Below, in pieces: positions 1-5,250 of a DNA stretch of 5,250 nt. Made by a program: the position numbers and the translations under genes. Source of the DNA: Chlamydiia bacterium (lineage in GTDB: Bacteria > Chlamydiota > Chlamydiia > Chlamydiales > Simkaniaceae). Position 1 is the stretch's first letter; the number at the start of each line of letters is the position of its first letter. The stretch is taken from positions 1 through 5,250 of the forward strand of contig JAGROF010000202.1 of the NCBI GenBank assembly GCA_020440405.1, in the 5' to 3' direction. The notes beneath the pieces are model-generated. The model ran no database searches and had not been told where the DNA came from. It saw nothing but the letters and a program-made list of their open reading frames with translations.

Positions 1-2078
1 TCGACTAGCTGCACAAGTGCTTCTAACATCCCTTTATTCATATCGGCAGCAAACTTTAAACGGTGTTCTCGAAGCCAAGCATCAGGAACCTCTTTCATCT
101 CTGCTTTAATTGCACTCAATTGCCCTGAAACTAACTCTTTTTCTTTTTCCAGGTGAGCAAGTTTCTCTTCGATCCGATCTTCGATTTGTTTTTCAATGAG
201 TGAAACTTCTTGTCCTAAAAGGTCTAGAATCGCCATGCGAACGGAAGTGATTCGGTCTTCATTCCGTTCTTTTTCTAACTGAGAAAGCTCCAGGGTTTGC
301 GCAATATGTAGAAAGAGATCCTCTTTCATTCGAGAAAACTTTTTCTCTAAACGCTCCCGCTCTTTTTCTGTGAGCATCCGCTCTTTCCTGAGCTGTTTTT
401 TCATTTCCCCCATTTCTTTGACCATCTCTTGGCTAATCGCATCGGGGAAAATAGCGGCAAGTGATACCCACTCTGCATGATCTTGATCAATCTGCTGTTT
501 GGCAAAAATCATTTCTGCAATTTTTGAGGCCGCCTGGTCCCGCTCCTGAACGTAGGAAAGAAGGAGCCGGCGTGCTGTGTCTAAATCAATCCCCTGATAT
601 TCCTCTCCTCTTTTTGTTCCATGAAAGAGGCGTTGCTTTAAAGCCCCTTCTTGCAGAGAAAGGAGGCGGAGCTGATGTTTTAAATAGTCACCAGAAAGCC
701 TCACCCCTGCGTTTTCCTGTGCCCATTGGATCAGCCTTTTCTTCTCCTGCTGGACTTTCTTTAGTTGGTTCGCATCTGGAGACAGTACTTTTCCAAAGTC
801 ACCCACAGCAATCAAAGTTTGATCACGTTGGCGGAGCGTCCCCACTAAAGACGAGAAAAACGTATCCACCCCTGTTTTCACTCGGAGTTCTTCTTGCTCT
901 ATTACATCTAAACGCCGCAAATGCTTTTCTAAGGTATTGTCTTTATCCTGTTTCCCCACAAAGGCCAACGTTAGCGCATCTCTCTCTTTAGCAATTTGAT
1001 GGAGCTCCTTTTGAAGGGAGGCCACTTCATGTCCAATGTCCATTATAAAATGGGGATCTGTATCCAGCAATTCACTGATCTTCAAATCAATACTCATTAA
1101 GTCGCTCATCAATTCTTGTTTGCGGCTTTGAAAGAGGGGGAGGTGTTGTCCTAAGTTCAGAGCCCCTTTTGTTGCAAGACTCTCTTTAAGGTACTGCATG
1201 TGCGCTTCTAAGTGCTCATCCATCTTATCCATATAATCATCCCGCCTTTTCTCAAGATAGGCAAGCTGACCTTCTGTGACACGAGCGTTTTCTCGTGTGA
1301 GATAATTTTTATACGACTCCATGACTTCATTGAGGACACAAATAGCAAAAGAGCGGTCAGAATGAATCATTTCTAAACTCAGCAGTGATGCGTCTCCATA
1401 TAGAGGAGTGACTTCAAAAAGTTTTCTGAGTTGAAGAACCTTTTGAGCCAAGGGGGAAATTGTCAAAGAGTAGTTATGACGCAAACGGAGATCCTTTGGA
1501 GGCGCGTTAAGGGTAAATATAACATCGTTAAGAACGACAGGTTCTCCCAAGAGTCCTGTTGCAGCAACCTGATTGTTTCCCTTTCTGACTTCAAAGGATT
1601 CTCGAGAGGTGAAAAAGATCTGATACCGTCTAGGCTCTTCTCCTTTATAACGGACATGGGAAAAAATAAAGTGGGGAGGCTCTTGAATCGAGCGACCTCT
1701 CTCTGCATTTAAAGATTCTTTCAGAAAGCGCCTTTTTCTTTGCAGTGTTGTCTCAAGAGAAACTTCTGCTTGCATGCCTAGCTTTTCGACAACAGGCTCT
1801 AAAATAATCGAAGAAAGGAGAAGAACATGTCCCTCTTGTTTATCTCCGCCGATTCCTATGGAATGTAACAAGGTATCGAATCGGCTATTTCCTAAAGACG
1901 TTTGCGTTTGTCCCACTTCTTTAAAAATTGCGGTGACTTCATGGCGGACAGGGACTTGAGAACGGATAAAAAAACCTATCCCCCCAAAGAAACAGGCCCC
2001 AGTAAGAATCACCCATTTAGTCTTAAAAAATAAGCGCTTGATATCAGAAAAGATAATGAAGTTTTCTTCTTTTGTCAT
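1..2078 (-). CDS. Wzz/GumC-type polysaccharide co-polymerase with long coiled coil, 3'-truncated by the window
   Basis: Inner-membrane polysaccharide co-polymerase, expected to control chain length and pass polymer to the outer-membrane exporter. I translated the frame in full: 692 codons, no stop, running off position 1, so the C-terminus is missing. The N-terminus is cytoplasmic and basic (K14, R15, K19, K21), followed by a membrane helix at about 22-38 and then a small Wzz-like domain; residues 89-101 (SSIILEPVVEKLG) match the usual 'LEPVVEKL' stretch of Wzz/GumC proteins. From about residue 254 the protein is highly charged and helical, with coiled-coil-like blocks near 254-306, 314-370 and 553-663, then PDAW at 665-668. 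No second membrane helix appears before residue 692, so the periplasmic part exceeds 650 residues, longer than typical Wzc or GumC. TM2, and any tyrosine kinase domain, would lie outside. The ATG overlaps the stop of the upstream wza-like gene (ATGA), supporting this start and translational coupling. Family is confident; exact subfamily is not. Confidence 0.85.
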   Translation of the reverse strand, partial: MTKEENFIIFSDIKRLFFKTKWVILTGACFFGGIGFFIRSQVPVRHEVTAIFKEVGQTQTSLGNSRFDTLLHSIGIGGDKQEGHVLLLSSIILEPVVEKLGMQAEVSLETTLQRKRRFLKESLNAERGRSIQEPPHFIFSHVRYKGEEPRRYQIFFTSRESFEVRKGNNQVAATGLLGEPVVLNDVIFTLNAPPKDLRLRHNYSLTISPLAQKVLQLRKLFEVTPLYGDASLLSLEMIHSDRSFAICVLNEVMESYKNYLTRENARVTEGQLAYLEKRRDDYMDKMDEHLEAHMQYLKESLATKGALNLGQHLPLFQSRKQELMSDLMSIDLKISELLDTDPHFIMDIGHEVASLQKELHQIAKERDALTLAFVGKQDKDNTLEKHLRRLDVIEQEELRVKTGVDTFFSSLVGTLRQRDQTLIAVGDFGKVLSPDANQLKKVQQEKKRLIQWAQENAGVRLSGDYLKHQLRLLSLQEGALKQRLFHGTKRGEEYQGIDLDTARRLLLSYVQERDQAASKIAEMIFAKQQIDQDHAEWVSLAAIFPDAISQEMVKEMGEMKKQLRKERMLTEKERERLEKKFSRMKEDLFLHIAQTLELSQLEKERNEDRITSVRMAILDLLGQEVSLIEKQIEDRIEEKLAHLEKEKELVSGQLSAIKAEMKEVPDAWLREHRLKFAADMNKGMLEALVQLV

Positions 2079-3193
2079 TGAATCGCAATCACTCCTGCGA
2101 CTCCTTTCCTAAACAGTTCGATTCCTGTTAAGGTGGGGAAGATCTGTTGAATAAAACGATTCCATTCCGTAATGGGTGTTGCTGCTACATAGACGATATC
2201 TCCTGGCATAAGCAGCATACTCGAAGTGGGAAGACGCATCACATGTTTCCAGTTTAATGTGTAAATTTTCGGACGGAGAATGTTCCCTCGAATGACTTGA
2301 ATCACCCCTTTATCTCCCGTGTAGGGAATGCCTCCTGCCATTGCTAAAGCGGTGCGGAGCGGAAGAAAGCCATTGGGCACATCAATGACCCGTTCTTGTC
2401 TCACTTCACCCATAACCATCAGTGTAGACGCTGAAGGTTCTGCAATGTAGAGTTTATCTCCTCCCCGCATGACAATATTTTGACTCATGTCCCCTTCTTT
2501 TATGAGCTTATACATATCAACAGGAACAAGTTCCCCCTCGCGCACTAAATAGCTTTTATAGAAGTTGGCATTTGGAGGGACTTTGGCTTCAGCAAGAACT
2601 TCAAAGAGCCGCAACTTTCCATTGACGGGAATGTTCGACTGGCTCACTAGTCCTGCAAGCTCGACTTTTTTCAGGTTCCGCTTTTCAAAGGAAAGAAAGA
2701 CTTCGATTTCATCGATTTCTCGATCATACGCGGCTTGAATGCGATCTCGCACCTCACCCAATTTAAGTCCCGCAACCTCGATCGGATCTAACTCAGGAAG
2801 GGTAATTTTTCCCCCTGAAACCGGATAGCCGATTTCATTGCCAATAGTCCGCACAGCACTTGTTAAATCGGACCGAGTCGGATGGAAAAGGGCAACCTTT
2901 AAAACATCCCCATTCTCTACTGTGTTGGTATATTCGTTTAAGAGCTCGGGATCAAGAGTCATGAGAGGCTTGCCTTCCATTTCCAAGATCGAAAACTTTC
3001 CTTCATGGATTTTATAGGAGTCGATCACAAATTCATCGGCCCCCACTACCTGACTCCCCTTATAAGGGGTGTTTGAGCATCCCATAAGGAAAAGGGATAG
3101 AGTCAAAATTAAGACTTTTGATATCCTAAAACCATGAAATCTCAAAAAAAGATTGTCTTTATTACTGGGGTTGCAGGCTTTATTGGCTTTCAT
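2075..3193 (-). CDS. Wza-like outer-membrane polysaccharide export lipoprotein (Poly_export + SLBB domains)
   Basis: Outer-membrane polysaccharide export (OPX) protein of 372 residues, close to the size of Wza; members form ring-shaped exit channels for capsule or exopolysaccharide. A hydrophobic stretch at about 27-37 ends in the lipobox LMGC, so C39 should be the lipidated mature N-terminus. Order of domains: Poly_export at about 92-175 (GDVLKVALF near 95-103, ITLPELDPIEVAGLKLGEV at 130-148), a first SLBB domain at about 177-253 ending in GGDKLYIAEP, a second at about 257-336 ending in MPGDIVYVA, and a C-terminal amphipathic segment (ITEWNRFIQQIFPTL, 341-355) where Wza has its membrane-inserting helix. 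The ATG at 3193 is chosen because AAGAGG precedes it by 4 bases and a promoter-like pair lies just upstream. It gives an unusually long signal-peptide N-region. The only later usable start before the hydrophobic core is a TTG at 3145 (residue 17). Both lie inside the divergent epimerase gene. The co-polymerase gene follows with a 4-bp overlap. Confidence 0.9.
   Translation of the reverse strand: MKANKACNPSNKDNLFLRFHGFRISKVLILTLSLFLMGCSNTPYKGSQVVGADEFVIDSYKIHEGKFSILEMEGKPLMTLDPELLNEYTNTVENGDVLKVALFHPTRSDLTSAVRTIGNEIGYPVSGGKITLPELDPIEVAGLKLGEVRDRIQAAYDREIDEIEVFLSFEKRNLKKVELAGLVSQSNIPVNGKLRLFEVLAEAKVPPNANFYKSYLVREGELVPVDMYKLIKEGDMSQNIVMRGGDKLYIAEPSASTLMVMGEVRQERVIDVPNGFLPLRTALAMAGGIPYTGDKGVIQVIRGNILRPKIYTLNWKHVMRLPTSSMLLMPGDIVYVAATPITEWNRFIQQIFPTLTGIELFRKGVAGVIAIQ
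2092..2096 (-). promoter_or_regulatory. Possible Shine-Dalgarno (AGGAG) for the co-polymerase gene
   Basis: AGGAG on the minus strand lies inside the last codons of the wza-like gene, 13 bases before the ATG at 2078. The spacing is longer than usual. Re-initiation by ribosomes finishing the upstream gene at the ATGA overlap may matter more than this site. Confidence 0.35.
3056..3069. repeat. Perfect 14-bp palindrome CCCCTTATAAGGGG
   Basis: An uninterrupted inverted repeat within the wza-like codons for TPYKG (residues 42-46, just after the lipobox), 65 bp before the epimerase ATG. It could be a transcription-factor operator for the divergent pair. However, a perfect 14-mer palindrome is expected by chance about once in every few windows of this size, so a regulatory role is only a possibility. 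Confidence 0.3.
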
Positions 3194-4093
3194 CTTGCCT
3201 CTTTTCTAATTAAAAGAGGAGATTATGTGATTGGGTGCGATAATTTCAATAATTATTATTCACCGAATCTCAAAAAAAAGCGCGCCGCGCATCTCCGCTC
3301 GCTTGGCGTAGATGTCATTGAGCAAGACATTCAAACCTTAATGTCTCTTCCTGAGAATGTCTCGCATGTTGTCCATTTAGCCGCCCAAGCAGGCGTCCGT
3401 TATTCGATCACTCACCCCCAGCCCTATGCTGATTCGAACCTGGATGGGTTTTTAAAAGTCCTTGAGTGCTGCCGTCATACCCCTAACGTCAAACTGATTT
3501 TCGCATCATCGTCTTCTGTGTATGGAGGGAATACAAAAACCCCTTTTTCTGAGACAGACCCCACGGACTCTCCTGTTAGCTTATATGCCGCCACTAAAAA
3601 AGCGGGAGAGCTCATGGCTAAAAGCTATCACCATCTCTATGGAATTCCTATGACAGGCCTCCGTTTTTTTACAGTGTATGGCCCCTGGGGACGTCCTGAT
3701 ATGGCCTACTTTTCCTTTGCAGAAAAAATTCTCAAAGGAGAAGCCATCCCCGTTTTTAATCAAGGAAAGATGGAACGGGATTTTACCTATATCGATGACA
3801 TCATCCAAGGAACCGTTAAAGCTTTGGATCATTGCCAAGGTTTCGAAATCTATAACCTAGGAAATAATCAACCCGAACCGCTGATGCATTTGATTAAACT
3901 CCTTGAAACCCACTTGGGCAAAAAAGCCGTTCTTGATTTCCTCCCTATGCAAAAAGGAGACGTAAAAACCACATTTGCAGACATTCAAAAAGCCTCAAGT
4001 GCCTTTGGCTATGCTCCCACAACCTCTCTTGATGAAGGGATTGGGAATTTTTCCTTGTGGTTTTTGAACCAATCTTCCATATTAACTCCTTGA
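3134..4093 (+). CDS. NAD-dependent sugar-nucleotide epimerase, UDP-glucuronate 4-epimerase type
   Basis: Cytoplasmic extended short-chain dehydrogenase, 319 residues, predicted to interconvert UDP-glucuronate and UDP-galacturonate for surface polysaccharide or LPS. Visible features: Rossmann motif TGVAGFIG (11-18); D36 at the end of the second strand, in CDNFNNYY as in CapI/LpsL-type enzymes; LAAQAGVRYS (82-91); ASSSSVYGG (124-132) with the catalytic serine/threonine position; YAATKK with Y151 and K155 as the catalytic pair; LRFFTVYGPWGRPDM (176-190); RDFTYIDD (215-222); and MQKGDVKTTFAD (272-283). LAAQAGVRYS and VYGPWGRPDM are characteristic of UDP-glucuronate 4-epimerases, though UDP-glucose or UDP-GlcNAc 4-epimerase activity cannot be excluded from sequence alone. 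The start is forced: an in-frame TGA at 3119-3121 leaves only the ATG at 3134, which is needed for the first Rossmann strand. No Shine-Dalgarno is evident. The secreted-protein gene follows 16 bp downstream on the same strand, probably in one operon. Confidence 0.92.
   Translation: MKSQKKIVFITGVAGFIGFHLASFLIKRGDYVIGCDNFNNYYSPNLKKKRAAHLRSLGVDVIEQDIQTLMSLPENVSHVVHLAAQAGVRYSITHPQPYADSNLDGFLKVLECCRHTPNVKLIFASSSSVYGGNTKTPFSETDPTDSPVSLYAATKKAGELMAKSYHHLYGIPMTGLRFFTVYGPWGRPDMAYFSFAEKILKGEAIPVFNQGKMERDFTYIDDIIQGTVKALDHCQGFEIYNLGNNQPEPLMHLIKLLETHLGKKAVLDFLPMQKGDVKTTFADIQKASSAFGYAPTTSLDEGIGNFSLWFLNQSSILTP
3198..3203 (-). promoter_or_regulatory. Shine-Dalgarno for the wza-like gene
   Basis: AAGAGG on the minus strand, five of six matches to AGGAGG, 4 bases before the ATG at 3193. 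It supports that start over the TTG at 3145, which has only a weak AAAGA upstream. The spacing is slightly short, and the site lies inside the epimerase coding sequence, so its composition is also constrained by that gene. Confidence 0.5.
3222..3249 (-). promoter_or_regulatory. Candidate sigma-70-type promoter for the wza-like/co-polymerase operon
   Basis: On the minus strand TTGAAA (3249-3244) and CATAAT (3227-3222) are separated by 16 bp, each five of six matches to the consensus hexamers. The predicted transcription start, near 3215, gives a leader of about 22 bases carrying the Shine-Dalgarno site before the ATG at 3193. The whole element sits inside the epimerase coding sequence. The local sequence is AT-rich, so chance resemblance remains possible. 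Confidence 0.45.
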
Positions 4094-4096
4094 AAG

Positions 4097-4102
4097 TAGG
4101 AG
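4097..4102 (+). promoter_or_regulatory. Shine-Dalgarno for the secreted-protein gene
   Basis: TAGGAG ends 7 bases before the ATG at 4110, near-ideal spacing. It lies in the 16-bp gap after the epimerase stop and fixes the start that yields an intact signal peptide. Confidence 0.75.
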
Positions 4103-4109
4103 CCTCTAT

Positions 4110-4697
4110 ATGTTTAAGAAAATGGTTTTGGCGGTTTTCTGTCTCTTTGGAGCAGCGTTTGCACAAGATGTATGGACCATCACCGACATTCAGCCATGGA
4201 GAGATACGTTTCTTCTCCATCTAGATAATGGAACGGTTTGGAAGTTTAAAGAAGACCCAGGAAAAACCAAATACCACACTGTTTACCAAACAGACGGACG
4301 GGGAGGGGTTTGGCCGTCTAACATTCCTTATCATGTTCCCGGCAGGAGTAGTAACAACATCAAATACTACCAAAAGGGCGATCCGATTTGTCCTTATGAA
4401 TTTGAAGATCACCTTCTTGTTTTCAAAGATGTCAACGAAGAACACGACATTGGGTGTGAACTCGAAGAATACTCCGAACACCTGCCCACAATCTATCGCA
4501 TGGACCCCAAGGGATACACGATCACCATGTCTAATGGGGGCACATGGACATTTAGTTGGTGGCAAGCTTGGGCAAGTTACTACTGGGTGGCAGGAGATGC
4601 ACTCTTTCCAATTCAATTCAAACATTCTAAACAAGTTGTTAATTTGGACCGCATGCTCAAAAAGTTGGGTACATTTTACGCCGCTCCTAATGAGTAA
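4110..4697 (+). CDS. Small secreted protein of unknown family with an internal duplication
   Basis: Not recognised. The 195-residue product begins with a textbook signal peptide: basic MFKK, hydrophobic core, then A16-F17-A18 as the cleavage motif before Q19, so it is exported, probably to the periplasm or beyond; there is no lipobox. The mature part is rich in aromatic residues (many W and Y) and looks beta-rich. Two related halves can be seen. Half 1 has DNGTVWKF (39-46) and later YYQKGDPICPYEF (86-98). Half 2 has SNGGTWTF (141-148) and YWVAGDALFPIQF (158-170). Half 1 carries about 30 extra residues between the two motifs. Two cysteines (C94, C116) could pair after export. It lies 16 bp after the epimerase with a strong ribosome-binding site, so co-expression is likely, but a role in polysaccharide handling is only inferred from position. 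Its 3' end overlaps the convergent gene by 11 bp. Confidence 0.85.
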   Translation: MFKKMVLAVFCLFGAAFAQDVWTITDIQPWRDTFLLHLDNGTVWKFKEDPGKTKYHTVYQTDGRGGVWPSNIPYHVPGRSSNNIKYYQKGDPICPYEFEDHLLVFKDVNEEHDIGCELEEYSEHLPTIYRMDPKGYTITMSNGGTWTFSWWQAWASYYWVAGDALFPIQFKHSKQVVNLDRMLKKLGTFYAAPNE

Positions 4698-5250
4698 GAT
4701 ATTCTAGTACTTTGGACTTAAATTTTTTACCTTCAAATTCGATGACGATTAAATCTCTTTCCCTTTTATATTTCTCAATTTCTTCGTCATAGATCCCAAA
4801 ATAAACAAACTGAGGCAAAGGAAGGTCACGCGTATTGACCTTTCGCTTATATCTAACAACACCTGACTTTTCACAGTCTTCATTTTTTCTCTCAAAAGGA
4901 AGCTCTTGAAAATCCATTGATGCCTCAACTTTCCAATTAAAAATAAAGGAGTTTTTTTCCCCATACCCTAGAAGAATTCCCAATAAATAATGGTTTTCAA
5001 AAACACTATTCCAAAACTCTGAGGTATTAGATCCTATTTCTTCTACAATGAATTTAGGATCGAACGACACCCCTGTTTCCTTCTCAAATAATTTATGATT
5101 TAATGACAAAATATAGATCATATTAGGAACATTTACGAAAACACCCATAAGCCGTCCGGAACAATTTGAAGCTCTTGCTGTTAAAATATAAGCCTGTGAG
5201 TTAATCGGCAGGTTATTGTTATTCCATTCTTGCCAAATCTTGTCATGCTC
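4687..5250 (-). CDS. Hypothetical protein, C-terminal part (5' end outside the window)
   Basis: Not recognised. The frame is open from position 5250 to the TAG at 4689-4687: 187 residues. An ATG at 5148 would give 153 residues, but 34 further in-frame codons without a stop lie upstream and read as plausible protein (including WQEWNNNNLPIN and AYILTARASNC), so the gene most likely begins beyond the window. The visible part has no signal peptide or clear membrane span. It has a hydrophobic stretch around FVNVPNMIYILSL, then FWNSVFENHYLLGILLGYG followed by EKNS, and a charged C-terminal tail (EIEKYKRERDLIVIEFEGKKFKS). This looks like a soluble mixed alpha/beta protein. Its A/T-rich codon use looks somewhat more extreme than the polysaccharide genes. 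It is convergent with the secreted-protein gene, so it belongs to another transcription unit, and nothing links it to export. Confidence 0.7.
   Translation of the reverse strand, partial: EHDKIWQEWNNNNLPINSQAYILTARASNCSGRLMGVFVNVPNMIYILSLNHKLFEKETGVSFDPKFIVEEIGSNTSEFWNSVFENHYLLGILLGYGEKNSFIFNWKVEASMDFQELPFERKNEDCEKSGVVRYKRKVNTRDLPLPQFVYFGIYDEEIEKYKRERDLIVIEFEGKKFKSKVLEYLTH

Larger units (their letters stand above)
3138..3278 (+). repeat. 13-nt direct repeat AATCTCAAAAAAA at 3138-3150 and 3266-3278
   Basis: Two exact copies, 128 bp apart, lie in the 5' part of the epimerase gene and end in runs of seven and eight A respectively (3144-3150 and 3272-3279). They encode SQKK near residues 3-6 and NLKKK near 45-49. 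Such A-runs can slip during replication or transcription. The first run also lies in the overlap with the wza-like gene, where it reads as T7. No direct evidence of phase variation is visible. Confidence 0.4.

Noticed and set aside
461..991. Plus-strand open frame of 176 codons
   Set aside because: It is antisense to the co-polymerase frame, which is continuous with a coherent coiled-coil sequence; the antisense product has no recognisable features and no clear ribosome-binding site.
3099..3127. Possible epimerase promoter with TATCCT at 3122-3127, which would imply a leaderless mRNA
   Set aside because: No acceptable -35 hexamer lies 16-18 bp upstream, and one hexamer in AT-rich DNA is too weak to call.
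3581..4220. Antisense and out-of-frame open frames over and just after the epimerase (3581-3838, 3678-3860, 3945-4220)
   Set aside because: The epimerase motifs are complete across this stretch, so these are shadows.
4221..4707. Two other open frames over the secreted-protein gene (minus 4221-4634, plus 4228-4707)
   Set aside because: Only the frame from 4110 has a strong Shine-Dalgarno site, a signal peptide and internal repeats; the others read as unstructured, low-plausibility protein.
4698..4740. T-run at about 4724-4730 as a terminator for the plus-strand unit
   Set aside because: No stable stem precedes it; the nearby AGTACT-like symmetry is too short.
5115..5148. ATG at 5148 as the true start of the minus-strand gene
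   Set aside because: The frame stays open for 34 more codons to the window edge with protein-like sequence, and no Shine-Dalgarno-like purine run precedes the ATG.

Overview
The window carries two divergent gene pairs that look like part of an envelope-polysaccharide (capsule or exopolysaccharide) locus, followed by a convergent, unrelated-looking partial gene. The DNA appears moderately AT-rich by eye. A lipoprotein signal peptide on an outer-membrane polysaccharide exporter points to a Gram-negative, two-membrane bacterium. The sequence does not fix the taxon. A chlamydia-related or other little-studied Gram-negative lineage would fit the style of the proteins, but that is only an impression.

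Layout. Positions 1-2078 (minus strand) encode the first 692 residues of a Wzz/GumC-type polysaccharide co-polymerase with one N-terminal membrane helix and a very long coiled-coil periplasmic part; the 3' end lies outside the window. Immediately upstream on the same strand, 2075-3193 encodes a Wza-type outer-membrane polysaccharide export lipoprotein. The two genes share an ATGA stop/start overlap, so they are almost certainly co-transcribed and translationally coupled. On the plus strand, 3134-4093 encodes an NAD-dependent sugar-nucleotide epimerase of the UDP-glucuronate 4-epimerase type. Sixteen bases later, 4110-4697 encodes a small secreted protein of unknown family with a clear signal peptide and an internal duplication. 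On the minus strand, 4687-5250 is the C-terminal part of an unrecognised soluble protein whose start lies beyond the window; its 3' end overlaps the secreted-protein gene by 11 bp.

How the genes fit together. The epimerase would supply an activated sugar (UDP-galacturonate from UDP-glucuronate), and the co-polymerase and Wza-like protein would form the periplasm-spanning export path. No glycosyltransferase, flippase (Wzx) or polymerase (Wzy) is visible, so those would have to be elsewhere.

The most unusual point is the divergent junction. The export and epimerase genes overlap at their 5' ends by 60 bp, or at least 12 bp with the only later usable start. No intergenic promoter region exists, and each promoter must lie inside the opposing coding sequence. 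A good sigma-70-like promoter and Shine-Dalgarno sequence for the export operon can be read inside the epimerase gene. Apart from small gaps (16 bp), the whole window is coding; there are no RNA genes, insertion sequences or CRISPR arrays.
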